Assembly (NCBI RefSeq): GCF_003003775.1
Contig: NZ_PVWJ01000023.1
Coordinates: 1-47,271 of the forward strand
From: Merismopedia glauca CCAP 1448/3
GTDB lineage: Bacteria; Cyanobacteriota; Cyanobacteriia; Cyanobacteriales; CCAP-1448
Length of the DNA stretch: 47,271 nucleotides
Direction: 5' to 3'
In this document: positions 1 to 9,040 of the stretch, piece after piece
Layout: every line of letters starts with the position of its first letter
Numbering within the stretch: the first letter of the stretch is position 1
The notes under the pieces: generated by a model
Databases searched by the model: none
Told to the model about the DNA's origin: nothing
What the model saw: only the letters and a program-made list of their open reading frames with translations
Position numbers and translations under genes: made by a program

Positions 1-19
1 AGATGTGTATAAGAGACAG
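1..19. other. Tn5/Nextera mosaic-end adapter
   Basis: The first 19 bases (AGATGTGTATAAGAGACAG) match the Tn5 mosaic end used in transposase-based libraries. The exact reverse complement forms the last 19 bases of the window. This is a technical sequence and not genomic DNA; it truncates the rnhA gene that follows. Confidence 0.97.
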
Positions 20-363
20 CACAAAAACAATAATTTAGCCCACAAGTCTGGGTTTACTGCCATTTTCCCATCTTTTTTACGCCAGCCTTTAGCTTGCCAC
101 CCCTTCGCCCAACCTTTAGTAATTGAATTAACTACATACTGGGAATCAGAATAAATAGTCACAGCACACTTGGTTTTTAAGCTTTCTAAACCGATAATCG
201 CGGCGATAATTTCCATCCGGTTGTTGGTAGTTCGACGAAATCCACCAGATAACTCCTGGCGATGCTCTCCATATAATAAAACTACCCCATAGCCTCCAGG
301 GCCAGGGTTACCAAGACAAGCCCCATCTGTGTAAATATTTACTTCCTTAAGTTGATCTGCCAT
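20..363 (-). CDS. rnhA: Ribonuclease HI, 3' end missing
   Basis: RNase HI cleaves the RNA strand of RNA-DNA hybrids in the cytoplasm and helps remove primers and R-loops. About 114 residues are readable from an ATG at 361-363. The translation opens [20 protein letters not shown], giving the [14 protein letters not shown] motif with the first catalytic Asp. It continues with the NNRMEIIAA segment carrying the catalytic Glu, then [12 protein letters not shown] with the next catalytic Asp. The basic [11 protein letters not shown] handle follows. The reading frame runs into the adapter, so the final Asp/His region and stop codon are lost. Family members are about 145-160 residues, so roughly a quarter is missing. 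The truncation is a library artefact and not a mutation. Confidence 0.95.
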
Positions 364-484
364 GACAATTTCAGTCTATGCTGCCGAATTTAAATCAAAA
401 CTATCGTAAATCTTAATGAATCTCTAACCGAACTGTTAATTGATGAATGGAGTTTTCTGAAGCTAAAAATTAGCCTATTACGCC

Positions 485-1600
485 TTAAGCCAAATAATTA
501 CTCACTATCTCCACAATTCTGGCAGCCGCATGACCATCTCCAAATGGATTAACTTGATTAGCCATTTGCTTGTAAGCTGTCTCATTCGCCAACAGTTGAC
601 TAGCAGCAGCCAAAATACTTTGCGGTTCAGTCCCAACTAGTTTAGCTGTACCAGCCGCGATCGCTTCTGGTCTTTCTGTAGTTTCTCTCAGCACAAGTAC
701 GGGTTTACCCAAGCTAGGGGCTTCTTCTTGTAAACCACCAGAATCGGTGAGTAAAAGATAACTATTTTGAATAGCGCCAACTAATGCTGCATAATCTAAT
801 GGTTCTACTAGAAAAGCTCTATCTAAATCTCCTAAGTATTGCTTTAAAGGTTCTCTTACTGTCGGGTTGCGGTGTAATGGTAAAAGTAATGCTGTGTCAG
901 GAAACTTGTCTAAAATTAACCTAAAACCTTGAGCAATATCTAGTAAAGGTGTTCCCCAGTTTTCTCGTCTATGAACTGTAGCTAGTAAAACTCGATATTT
1001 TTGCCAATCTAAACCGTTGACTTGACATTGAGGTTTTTGGTTGGCGACTGTCATGAGTGCATCAATGACTGTGTTACCGGTTTGGTGAATTTTACCAGGA
1101 ACCCCAGAACGTTCTAAGTTTGCGACTGATAATGAAGTGGGAGCAAAGTTTAACTGACTGAGTTGGGAAATAAGACGGCGATTAGCTTCTTCCGGGTAAG
1201 GATTAAAGATATCGTCGGTGCGTAGCCCCGCTTCTACATGACCTACGGGAATTTTTTGATATAATGCCGCTAAAGTTGCCGCAAAAGCCGTCGTTGTATC
1301 TCCCTGAACGATGACAATATCCGGTTTGATATCCTGAAAAACAGTTTCTAAACCTTGTAAACTCTTGCAGGTAATATCAGTCAAAGTTTGTTTTGACTGC
1401 ATGATCTCTAAATCGCGATCGGCTTTTAGATCGAACAATTTCATGACTTGTTCCACCATTTCTCGGTGCTGACCAGTCAAAATCACCTTAGTATTGAATT
1501 TTTCTGGTGATAGCTGGAACTTTTGAATCACTGGGGCTAGTTTAATAGCTTCTGGACGAGTTCCAAGGGTAATTGCAACTTTACTTTGACGGTCTGACAT
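485..1600 (-). CDS. wecB: UDP-N-acetylglucosamine 2-epimerase (non-hydrolysing)
   Basis: This cytoplasmic enzyme interconverts UDP-GlcNAc and UDP-ManNAc for surface polysaccharide synthesis. The GT-B fold signatures are visible: GTRPEAIKLAPV near the N-terminus, VQGDTTTAFA, HVEAGLRT and, in the C-terminal half, DSGGLQEEAPSLGKPVLVLR with the ETTERPEA loop. I chose the ATG at 1598-1600 (MSDRQSKVAITLGTRPEA) because the family normally begins just before the first beta strand. An in-frame ATG at 1649-1651 would add 17 residues that look unrelated. The length of 371 residues is normal. It is separated from rnhA by about 120 bp and transcribed in the same direction. Confidence 0.95.
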   Translation of the reverse strand: MSDRQSKVAITLGTRPEAIKLAPVIQKFQLSPEKFNTKVILTGQHREMVEQVMKLFDLKADRDLEIMQSKQTLTDITCKSLQGLETVFQDIKPDIVIVQGDTTTAFAATLAALYQKIPVGHVEAGLRTDDIFNPYPEEANRRLISQLSQLNFAPTSLSVANLERSGVPGKIHQTGNTVIDALMTVANQKPQCQVNGLDWQKYRVLLATVHRRENWGTPLLDIAQGFRLILDKFPDTALLLPLHRNPTVREPLKQYLGDLDRAFLVEPLDYAALVGAIQNSYLLLTDSGGLQEEAPSLGKPVLVLRETTERPEAIAAGTAKLVGTEPQSILAAASQLLANETAYKQMANQVNPFGDGHAAARIVEIVSNYLA

Positions 1601-1688
1601 GAATAATTTTGGGGTTGTAAGTCTAAAATTGGAGATTAAACGTGTGGGCATTTAAATTGTATATTTATTTCCCTTCTTTCTGGTTGCT

Positions 1689-1724
1689 GAGCCTTTCGAC
1701 AGGCTCAAGGTAAGACCTGTCGAA
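1689..1724. repeat. Palindromic interspersed repeat
   Basis: This stretch holds nested inverted repeats. GAGCCT (1689-1694) pairs with AGGCTC (1701-1706), and TTCGACAGG (1695-1703) pairs with CCTGTCGAA (1716-1724). The TTCGACAGGCTC type of palindrome is common between bacterial genes. It lies between wecB and the terminator of the next gene and encodes nothing. Confidence 0.6.
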
Positions 1725-1743
1725 GCGCCTTATTTCAGTCACT

Positions 1744-1766
1744 AAAAAACCCGGCTTGTACCGGGT
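1744..1766 (-). terminator. Rho-independent terminator after the 124-aa membrane protein
   Basis: Read on the minus strand, a 6-bp GC-rich stem (ACCCGG/CCGGGT, loop TACAAG) is followed directly by a T6 run. It lies about 55 bp after the stop codon of the gene at 1823-2197. Confidence 0.8.
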
Positions 1767-1822
1767 CAGGTAATTTGTATACAGCAAAGTATTAATGTTT
1801 TACTGCTCTATGGGAAGCTGAA

Positions 1823-2197
1823 TTAAGATTCAAGATCGCAGGTTAAAGGACAAGAAGCATAAACAGATTTGGTTTTCTCTTCAGCTTCTCCGTGTAACCA
1901 ATGTAACCAACTCACTTGACTGGGATGAATACCTTTGAATGTTAAAATTGAAGCACCAACTATAACTCCTAGTAAGTTCGCACCAATTAATAAACCAGCT
2001 ACTAAAAGAACGGCACTGACAGGTAAAACTGCTTGAAGAGCGATCGCTAGTAATGCTCCTACTGTTACCATTAACACCACTAGAGGGAAACCTACTACTA
2101 ATAGGCAAACTGCTAGGGTAAAAGTCCAGATTAAAAATGTTTTTGTAGTTGACCAGTACTGAGATTTCTTTAAGCCCCCACTTTGAGCTAACGTCAT
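1823..2197 (-). CDS. Small cyanobacterial membrane protein, function unknown
   Basis: A 124-residue protein with no family I can name with certainty. After a polar N-terminus of about 18 residues come two long hydrophobic stretches at about 22-62 and 64-88, enough for two to four membrane spans. The tail of about 35 residues is soluble and contains WLHWLHGE and two cysteines. A good ribosome-binding site (AGGAG, 8 bases upstream) supports the ATG at 2195-2197. A clear terminator follows, so it is probably a single-gene transcript. The product is probably an integral membrane protein, but no enzymatic motif is visible. Confidence 0.7.
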   Translation of the reverse strand: MTLAQSGGLKKSQYWSTTKTFLIWTFTLAVCLLVVGFPLVVLMVTVGALLAIALQAVLPVSAVLLVAGLLIGANLLGVIVGASILTFKGIHPSQVSWLHWLHGEAEEKTKSVYASCPLTCDLES

Positions 2198-2720
2198 ATC
2201 CTTTGCTCCTGCAATTACAAAAGTAAACTTAATTTAATAAAAAGCCCTTGACCGACCGTGCTTGGTCGATGTTATTGAAGACCAGTATAAGTAGTTTTTG
2301 CAAAAGATATGAGGGGTTCTTCACTAAAATTTACATTTTAGTGAGTTTTGGCATCTTCAGGAATTGACGATATCAATAATAACAGGTAGTCAAGTTTTAA
2401 GCTAGTTAATTGTTAAATGCTATACATAACAGGGTTATAAGGTTTATTGATCGGTAAGTTAAAGTAGCGGAAACGTACATTTGTATACTTAAAAAATCTG
2501 CTGTTTACATTTGTTACATTACCGAAAACTATTTCTCATAATTGGCGCTGTGATAAACAGCATCAAGTTTTGGGCATTTTGAAAGTATATTGACTTTGCC
2601 ACTAAGAGTTAATTGTGAGCATAAATGCTTATGAACTAATCATACCTTATTGGAAACAGTTTGCTCAGATGTGGTGGTTGTCTATCTTAAGTCACTTTCT
2701 ACTGCCTACCTATACTAAAA
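2198..2720. other. Intergenic region upstream of the pilT-like gene
   Basis: This 523-bp divergent gap has no convincing open frame. It contains a perfect 10-bp inverted repeat (TCACTAAAAT at 2321-2330 with ATTTTAGTGA at 2335-2344, loop of 4) that could form an RNA hairpin. The rest is AT-rich. Promoters for both flanking genes must lie here, but I see no unambiguous -35/-10 pair. Confidence 0.4.
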
Positions 2721-4055
2721 ATGTCAGAAGTTCAAGCCCAAAATCCCAACCTTACAAGTCACAATCAAAATACTGTTATATGTAAACCACCTCTTCCAGG
2801 GTCACCATTTGTAGTATCTAATTCCTCATCACTGGAAGAATCTATTTCTACCCAGCAGTTATCCCCCTCTACCATGCGTCAAGTTCCATCAGGAAGCTAT
2901 CCTTCTGCGACACATCAACCTACTCAAATTCAAGGTTCTCATCCTCCCAACCAAGTACCTATTAGTCACCAAAATCAGCCAAAAATGTCTCCTAAACAAC
3001 CTAGTTTGGCTTATTTGATTAGAGCCGCTTTTGAGAAAGGATTTTCTGACGTGCATTTGGGGGTGGGGGAAAGACCTCGATTTCGCGATCGCGGTCAAAT
3101 TGAGATGACTAATTTTCCAATTACCGATCAAGCTACCTTTTATAACTGGTTAAAAGAGATTTTGACCGAGGACGAAATCCGCCGTTTTCAAAATCAATTA
3201 GAGTTTGATGGTGCAACTCAATACGATTTTGCTAGGGTACGGATTAATATTTTTGGTTCCCTACTTGGTCCTGGAATGGTTTTACGTCTCATTCCGTTGA
3301 AAATTTTGACAATGGAACAGTTGAGACTACCACCTGTTTTCAGAGATGTTTGTCACTACCATAAAGGTTTAATTTTAGTCACAGGTCCTACTGGTTCTGG
3401 TAAGTCAACTACGATGGCAGCGATGATTGACTATATCAATAAAGAAATGCCAAAGCATATTATTACTATTGAAGACCCAATTGAGTTTGTTCACCAAAGT
3501 AAAAAAGCTTTAATTAGGCAAAGAGAAGTGGGAATTCATACCTTAAAGTTTGACAATGCTTTAAAAGCCGCTTTGCGGGAAGATCCAGACATAATCTTAA
3601 TTGGAGAAATGCGGGATAAAGAAACTGTTAATACTGCCTTAAAAGCGGCTCAAACTGGTCACTTAGTGATGGGTACTTTACACACCAACAGTGCGGTGAA
3701 AACTCTGGAACGGATTCTCAGTCTTTATTCTGCTGAAGAACAAGATGCAATGAGAATGGCATTGTCAGAATCTTTGGTTTCTATTATTGCTCAAGGTTTG
3801 TGCCGAACTACAGATGGAAAACGGATGGCATATCACGATATTTTAATCAATACGGAAACTGTCAAAGATTACATCCAAAAAGGCAGAAATGATGAAATTT
3901 TAGCTCTAATGGCTGAAAACGAATTTGATGGAATGGTGACGATGAACAAGTCTATTTTTAGTCTTTACCAAGAAGGACTAATTACTGAAGAAGTTGCTTT
4001 AGAAATGTCTCCTACACGTAATGAAATGGCAATGATGTTGAGGGGGAGATTCTAA
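2721..4055 (+). CDS. pilT: PilT-family type IV pilus retraction ATPase
   Basis: A cytoplasmic hexameric ATPase of the PilT type, which powers pilus retraction in twitching motility and phototaxis. Of 444 residues, the first 90 or so are polar, low complexity and rich in Ser, Pro and Gln. The PilT core follows: Walker A GPTGSGKST at about 222-230, an Asp box ending EDPIEF at about 251, Walker B REDPDIILIGEMRD at about 286-299, and His box TGHLVMGTLHTNSAVKTLERI from about 312. Classical PilT has an AIRNLIRE motif near the C-terminus. Here the equivalent place reads ETVKDYIQKGR. The extended N-terminus and altered motif resemble the second cyanobacterial paralogue (PilT2) more than PilT1; that subtype assignment is inference. 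No strong Shine-Dalgarno precedes the ATG. Confidence 0.9.
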   Translation: MSEVQAQNPNLTSHNQNTVICKPPLPGSPFVVSNSSSLEESISTQQLSPSTMRQVPSGSYPSATHQPTQIQGSHPPNQVPISHQNQPKMSPKQPSLAYLIRAAFEKGFSDVHLGVGERPRFRDRGQIEMTNFPITDQATFYNWLKEILTEDEIRRFQNQLEFDGATQYDFARVRINIFGSLLGPGMVLRLIPLKILTMEQLRLPPVFRDVCHYHKGLILVTGPTGSGKSTTMAAMIDYINKEMPKHIITIEDPIEFVHQSKKALIRQREVGIHTLKFDNALKAALREDPDIILIGEMRDKETVNTALKAAQTGHLVMGTLHTNSAVKTLERILSLYSAEEQDAMRMALSESLVSIIAQGLCRTTDGKRMAYHDILINTETVKDYIQKGRNDEILALMAENEFDGMVTMNKSIFSLYQEGLITEEVALEMSPTRNEMAMMLRGRF

Positions 4056-4057
4056 TT

Positions 4058-4104
4058 AAAAAAAGGAAGAAGTTCACATAGGGGAGAAACTTCTTCCTTT
4101 TTTT
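4058..4104. terminator. Bidirectional terminator between pilT and the lipoprotein gene
   Basis: A long perfect stem (AAAAAAAGGAAGAAGTT at 4058-4074 with its complement at 4088-4104) ends in a T run on both strands. It can stop both convergent transcripts. Confidence 0.85.
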
Positions 4105-4130
4105 GTCCAGATTAAGCGATCGCTTCTTAA

Positions 4131-6278
4131 TTACTCGCCACTTGAATTACTTTCTAACTCTACTTGTGTATTCTCAGGTTGAGGTAAATAGCGACTAGGA
4201 ATGATGGTTTCTGGTGAAGCTTGGATAATTGGTAAATTTTCCGTTTTTACCTCTGTCGTATCAGGTTTAGTTTCCAAGTTGGGATTGGTTTTAGAACTAG
4301 ATGAGAAAGGTTGAAAAAGATTTTTGAAAGTCTTTTTCTTACTTAGTTCCGGCTTGGTTTCAGTTTGGGGAATATCCTTTAGTAATGGTTTCAGTGTGGG
4401 TAAATCAGGAGTAGCGATCGCTTGAGGTTGAGTTTCTAACTGAGATGGTTCACTTACAGCTTTAGGTATCTCTGTTACTGTAGGTGTTGGTGAGATTTCC
4501 ACTTTCAAAGTTGAACTTGAACGTCTTTTTAAACGGTCAATTAAACCTGGTTGAGGAGTAGGTGTTACCTCTACTTTGGGTGATTCAATGACTACTTCAG
4601 GTGTTTTAATTACCGTTGGTGGGGGTGAAATTTCTACCTTTGGTGTTGAGCGTTTCTGTAGTCGTTCAAACAGGCTTGAAGTAGGTGTTACTTCTACTTT
4701 AGGCGATTCAATAACTACTTTAGGTGTTGGACTTACTATCGGTGTAGGAATCAGTTTTGGTGTAGGTAGTGGTGTGGGTTCAGGAGTAGATGTTTCAACT
4801 ACTGGTGGGGGTGAACTGACAGATGGAGATTTATCTGCTGAACGACGGAAGCGTTGGAAGAATCCACCAGTCGGTGATGGTTTAGGAGTACTTATTGGTT
4901 CGGGTATGGTGTCTAATTGTGGACTAGCTTTAGGAGTAGGTGTAGGTGTAGGTAGAGAAATAATTTCTGGGGTAGATGTAGGTGTTTCCAAAACTGGTGA
5001 TGGAGAAGTCGATATGATGGGAGTGGGTTGCTTCCGACGAAAACGTTGCAAGAAACTACCTTTAGGACTAGTTTGTGTTTCAGGGGTGTTTTGAGGAACT
5101 ACTTCTGGAGTAGGAGTGACCAAAGATGGGGGAGTTGGGGTAATATCTATGTTTTGTCCAGGTGTTTCCTGAATTTGTGGGGACTCTTCCGTAGATTTTG
5201 GTTCTAATGGCTCATATTTAGGCACTTCCGGTTTTAGAGGTAGACTGGGAACTATTTCCACAGGTGCAGTTTTTGGTTCTAATTTTTCCGGTAGTTTAAT
5301 ATCCAGTGGTGGAGAAATTGGAGTCGGTGACGGTTCTAGTATTGGTGTTGCTTCTGGAGTCTCAATTGTTTTTAATGGCTGTGTTTGATACTTGGGATCT
5401 ACTACTTTCAAAGCTTCACTAACTGAAATATTACTTTCTAACAGTTTAGCTAGGGGAGCTTGAAGATTGGGTTCATAATTAACTACTCCCAGTGTGTCTT
5501 TGTAAATGTTATTTAGTGGGTTGCCATCGTTATCTAAAAGTTCAAGTTTAATCCAATTTTTGCCTGGTTTAAACCCTTTGAGATATATTGGCTCAGGATT
5601 GTCCAAGATAAAATCTTGGTTGTTAATAGTTACTCGAACCCGTTCATTTTGTTGATTTTGATTTTGAACATGATTTAAGTAAAAATCTAGTAAAACTGGT
5701 TGCCCGCTATAACTCCCTTGAGGACTGTTATAAGTAATTAATGATTGATTAGCAACTGGAATATTATCTGTGCTTTTAGTTAATACGTGGAACGTTGTTT
5801 GTCCATAAGCATCTTGATTCTTAAAACTTTCATTCCAGGCTGTACTTGCTACAATCCGCAGTGTATGAGTTCCTGGTGCGAGATTTTCTAGTATTAGAGG
5901 TTCATCTAACTTGTAAACTTCTTGATATGGTCGATTATCAACTGTGACGTTTAAGTGAGAGCCTAATTCAAGTTGAGGATCTTTAAAAATTGGTAAACCA
6001 TCAACTTGAAATTTAACACTTACAGTTGTATCGTCTAATATTTCATTAGATTTTGGGGTAACAATCTTGACACGAGGCTGGTATTTTGATGTGACCTGAC
6101 GCAACTGACTAATGATTTCTGGGGGTGCTACTTCTGTCAGTGTAGTTGCTGTAGCACCGAATGTTTTAGCAGCAGGTATGCGATCGCCGCAACTAGCTAA
6201 GCTAGAAACCATAAATACCGCTATCACCCACCCGCAAAATATTTTACCTAGGTTTTTCTGCCTAAATCTGCCCAACAC
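4131..6278 (-). CDS. Proline-rich lipoprotein with repeated basic motifs, function unknown
   Basis: A 715-residue predicted lipoprotein. A signal peptide with lipobox LASC places the lipidated Cys at residue 30. Residues about 70-265 are globular and beta-rich, with two segments that look like immunoglobulin-type folds (PGTHTLRIVAS and PGKNWIKLELLD ends). From about 305 to the end it is low-complexity Pro/Thr/Ser/Glu sequence, typical of a flexible linker through the periplasm or wall. Five short amphipathic basic motifs interrupt the linker: SFLQRFRRK (408), GFFQRFRRS (472), SLFERLQKRS (535), GLIDRLKRRS (578) and TFKNLFQPF (650). They are 43-72 residues apart. Convergent with pilT and sharing its terminator. 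I recognise no named family; the repeats could be binding sites for a partner. Confidence 0.8.
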   Translation of the reverse strand: MLGRFRQKNLGKIFCGWVIAVFMVSSLASCGDRIPAAKTFGATATTLTEVAPPEIISQLRQVTSKYQPRVKIVTPKSNEILDDTTVSVKFQVDGLPIFKDPQLELGSHLNVTVDNRPYQEVYKLDEPLILENLAPGTHTLRIVASTAWNESFKNQDAYGQTTFHVLTKSTDNIPVANQSLITYNSPQGSYSGQPVLLDFYLNHVQNQNQQNERVRVTINNQDFILDNPEPIYLKGFKPGKNWIKLELLDNDGNPLNNIYKDTLGVVNYEPNLQAPLAKLLESNISVSEALKVVDPKYQTQPLKTIETPEATPILEPSPTPISPPLDIKLPEKLEPKTAPVEIVPSLPLKPEVPKYEPLEPKSTEESPQIQETPGQNIDITPTPPSLVTPTPEVVPQNTPETQTSPKGSFLQRFRRKQPTPIISTSPSPVLETPTSTPEIISLPTPTPTPKASPQLDTIPEPISTPKPSPTGGFFQRFRRSADKSPSVSSPPPVVETSTPEPTPLPTPKLIPTPIVSPTPKVVIESPKVEVTPTSSLFERLQKRSTPKVEISPPPTVIKTPEVVIESPKVEVTPTPQPGLIDRLKRRSSSTLKVEISPTPTVTEIPKAVSEPSQLETQPQAIATPDLPTLKPLLKDIPQTETKPELSKKKTFKNLFQPFSSSSKTNPNLETKPDTTEVKTENLPIIQASPETIIPSRYLPQPENTQVELESNSSGE

Positions 6279-6638
6279 AGGATCTTCTCCTCAACGAGCT
6301 AATTCTGTTATCTCAACACAACCTATCTTAAAAAATAAGCCTTATCTCATACCGACCCTATTATTTCTTTATTGTTAAGATTTTAAGTTAAGTTTTTTAA
6401 ATTATTGTCATTTACTATTGACTTTTAGATCCTTGGTGTGAACTCGAAAGTCAAACTTGAGACAGATTTGCCGGACTTTGAATTATTGTTAAGTGCTATG
6501 AAATATATACATTGCCAAGACCTATAATTCACCAACAGAGTTTCTCAAAAAACCTTGAGTAGCAGTGCTTTGAAATCAAGAATTTTGATAGTGAAGTCAA
6601 TGGCTAACTCTTAAACCATAAGAAACTTCCTACAGAAT
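6279..6638. other. Intergenic region upstream of psaA, no gene seen
   Basis: AT-rich divergent spacer between the lipoprotein gene and psaA. I see no open frame with a ribosome-binding site and no RNA gene. The psaA control elements lie in the last 120 bp and are listed separately. Confidence 0.4.
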
Positions 6639-6656
6639 CCCTAAAATCTATGTAAA
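6639..6656 (-). promoter_or_regulatory. Possible HLR1 (RpaB) site upstream of psaA
   Basis: On the minus strand, TTTACATA and TTTTAGGG are separated by two bases. This fits the layout of the HLR1 direct repeat, which the high-light regulator RpaB binds at photosystem I promoters in cyanobacteria. The first half matches well and the second only partly. The site lies about 105 bp before the psaA ATG. A possible -10 (TAGAAT or TAAAAT) is at 6698-6708. Confidence 0.35.
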
Positions 6657-6715
6657 GCATAGCTAAAATAGGTGTTTTCTGGAAAAAATAGAGAGTGTAG
6701 AATAAAATACTATGC

Positions 6716-6760
6716 CTCTAGGAACCATTCCTCGTTCCTTGTATAGAGAGGAGATTCCTC
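6716..6760 (+). promoter_or_regulatory. psaA leader with two anti-Shine-Dalgarno elements
   Basis: The strong Shine-Dalgarno GAGGAG (6748-6753) starts a 5-bp hairpin: GAGGA (6748-6752) with TCCTC (6756-6760), which ends at the base before the ATG. A second identical TCCTC lies upstream at 6729-6733, inside the loop of an AGGAAC/GTTCCT hairpin (6720-6739). CTCTA (6716-6720) can also pair with TAGAG (6744-6748). The ribosome site can therefore be covered by either of two complements, which suggests translational control of psaAB. The pairing is seen; the function is inferred. Confidence 0.5.
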
Positions 6761-9016
6761 ATGACGATTAGTCCTCCGGGGCGAGAGGGTAAAGCGAAGG
6801 TAGTTGTTGACAAAAACCCAGTCCCAGCTTCGTTTGAGAAGTGGGCAAAGCCAGGTCACTTTGACCGGACACTGGCAAAGGGTCCTAAGACAACCACTTG
6901 GATCTGGAACCTCCACGCTAATGCACATGATTTCGATAGTCATACAAGTGACTTAGAAGACGTTTCTCGTAAGATTTTCAGCGCTCACTTTGGTCATCTA
7001 GCCGTAGTGTTCATATGGCTGAGCGGCATGTACTTTCATGGCGCGAAGTTCTCTAACTATGAATCTTGGCTAGCTAATCCAACCGCAATCAAGCCTAGCG
7101 CTCAAGTGGTTTGGCCAATTGTAGGACAACAAATTTTAAATGCTGATGTTGGCGGCGGCTTTCACGGAATTCAGATCACATCGGGTCTGTTTTACCTGTG
7201 GCGCGCCTCTGGATTTACAAACACCTTCCAACTTTATTGCACAGCCATTGGCGGCTTAGTTATGGCTGCCTTGATGCTCTTTGCTGGCTGGTTCCACTAT
7301 CATAAAAGCGCTCCCAAACTGGAATGGTTCCAGAATGTGGAGTCTATGATGAACCATCATTTAGCTGGGCTATTGGGATGTGGATCTTTAGGTTGGGCGG
7401 GTCACCAAATCCACGTATCCATGCCAATTAACAAATTGCTGGATGCGGGAGTAGCAGCCAAAGATATTCCCTTGCCACACGAGTTCATCTTGAATAAAAG
7501 CTTGATGACAGAGCTATATCCTAGCTTTGCTAAGGGATTAACACCTTTCTTTACCTTAGATTGGGGTGCTTACTCAGATTTTCTGACTTTTAAAGGTGGT
7601 TTAAACCCAGTTACCGGCAGTTTATGGCTTTCAGATCAGGCACACCATCATTTGGCGATCGCCGTTCTGTTTATCATCGCCGGTCACTTCTACCGCACCA
7701 ACTGGGGTATCGGTCACAGCTTTAAAGAAGTTCTGGAAGCTCACAAAGGTCCCTTTACTGGCGAAGGCCACAAGGGGATGTATGAAATCTTTACAAATTC
7801 CTGGCACGCACAGCTAGCTTGGAATCTCCAGTGGATGGGTTCTTTGTCGATCATAGTGGCACATCATATGTACTCTATGCCGCCCTATCCCTACCAAGCC
7901 ATAGACTATGCAACTCAGTTGTCGTTGTTCACCCACCATATGTGGATTGGCGGCTTCCTAATTGTTGGGGGCGCGGCTCACGCAGCCATCTTCATGGTTC
8001 GGGATTACGATCCAGCAGTTCATCAAAACAACTTGCTAGATCGAGTACTTCGTCATCGGGATGCCATTATCTCTCACCTGAACTGGGTTTGTATGTTCCT
8101 AGGCTTCCATAGCTTTGGTCTATACATTCACAATGACACCATGCGGGCTTTGGGTCGTCCCCAAGATATGTTCTCGGATAGCGCAATTCAATTGCAGCCT
8201 ATCTTTGCCCAGTGGGTACAAAATATTCATAGTATTGCTCCTGGCGGTACGGCACCTCATGCTTTAGCCCCAGTTAGCTATGCTTTTGGTGGTGGTGTAG
8301 TAGCTGTAGCTGGAAAAGTCGCGATGATGCCTATTGCTTTAGGTACAGCCGACTTCCTGGTACATCACATCCATGCTTTCACCATTCACGTCACAGTTTT
8401 AATTCTGCTGAAAGGCGTATTATTCGCCCGTAGCTCTCGCTTAGTACCAGATAAAGCGAACCTAGGGTTCCGTTTCCCTTGCGACGGTCCTGGTCGTGGC
8501 GGTACTTGCCAAGTATCGGGTTGGGATCACGTTTTCCTCGGTCTGTTCTGGATGTACAACTCCCTATCAGTCGTGCTATTCCACTTTAGTTGGAAGATGC
8601 AATCTGATGTCTGGGGTACTGTAGGGGCAGATGGTAGCGTATCTCATATCACTGGTGGCAACTTTGCTCAAAGTGCTTTGACGATTAATGGTTGGTTAAG
8701 GGACTTCCTGTGGGCGCAAGCTGCTCAGGTAATTCAATCCTACGGTTCGGCTCTATCCGCCTACGGTTTGATGTTCCTAGCCGGACACTTCGTATTTGCC
8801 TTTAGCTTAATGTTCCTGTTCAGTGGTCGCGGTTACTGGCAAGAACTAATCGAGTCGATTGTTTGGGCACATAATAAGCTGAAAGTAGCACCAGCCATTC
8901 AACCTAGAGCTTTGAGTATCACTCAAGGTCGTGCAGTAGGGGTAGCTCATTACCTCTTGGGAGGAATTGTCACAACCTGGGCATTCTTCCTGGCTCGGAC
9001 ACTATCATTAGGATGA
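6761..9016 (+). CDS. psaA: Photosystem I P700 chlorophyll a apoprotein A1
   Basis: One of the two large thylakoid-membrane subunits that bind P700 and most antenna chlorophylls and carry electrons to the Fx cluster. The 751 residues match the family length. Visible landmarks include many HHHLAIAV-type chlorophyll-ligand segments and the Fx-binding loop [12 protein letters not shown], whose two Cys ligate the shared 4Fe-4S centre with those of PsaB. The C-terminal transmembrane hairpin [19 protein letters not shown] is also present. The ATG is preceded by a strong GAGGAG. psaB follows after a 24-bp gap, so the two form the usual psaAB operon. Confidence 0.99.
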   Translation: MTISPPGREGKAKVVVDKNPVPASFEKWAKPGHFDRTLAKGPKTTTWIWNLHANAHDFDSHTSDLEDVSRKIFSAHFGHLAVVFIWLSGMYFHGAKFSNYESWLANPTAIKPSAQVVWPIVGQQILNADVGGGFHGIQITSGLFYLWRASGFTNTFQLYCTAIGGLVMAALMLFAGWFHYHKSAPKLEWFQNVESMMNHHLAGLLGCGSLGWAGHQIHVSMPINKLLDAGVAAKDIPLPHEFILNKSLMTELYPSFAKGLTPFFTLDWGAYSDFLTFKGGLNPVTGSLWLSDQAHHHLAIAVLFIIAGHFYRTNWGIGHSFKEVLEAHKGPFTGEGHKGMYEIFTNSWHAQLAWNLQWMGSLSIIVAHHMYSMPPYPYQAIDYATQLSLFTHHMWIGGFLIVGGAAHAAIFMVRDYDPAVHQNNLLDRVLRHRDAIISHLNWVCMFLGFHSFGLYIHNDTMRALGRPQDMFSDSAIQLQPIFAQWVQNIHSIAPGGTAPHALAPVSYAFGGGVVAVAGKVAMMPIALGTADFLVHHIHAFTIHVTVLILLKGVLFARSSRLVPDKANLGFRFPCDGPGRGGTCQVSGWDHVFLGLFWMYNSLSVVLFHFSWKMQSDVWGTVGADGSVSHITGGNFAQSALTINGWLRDFLWAQAAQVIQSYGSALSAYGLMFLAGHFVFAFSLMFLFSGRGYWQELIESIVWAHNKLKVAPAIQPRALSITQGRAVGVAHYLLGGIVTTWAFFLARTLSLG

Positions 9017-9040
9017 GGGCGAGGAGGATAGTAAAAACCT

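Noticed and set aside
4576-5094. 172-codon plus frame rich in Gly and Val
   Set aside because: Antisense of the Pro/Thr-rich lipoprotein linker; composition is the mirror of the real gene.
6279-6760. Published psaA leader motif with several UNCG hairpins
   Set aside because: I could not find UNCG tetraloops in this leader; only the anti-Shine-Dalgarno pairings are supported.
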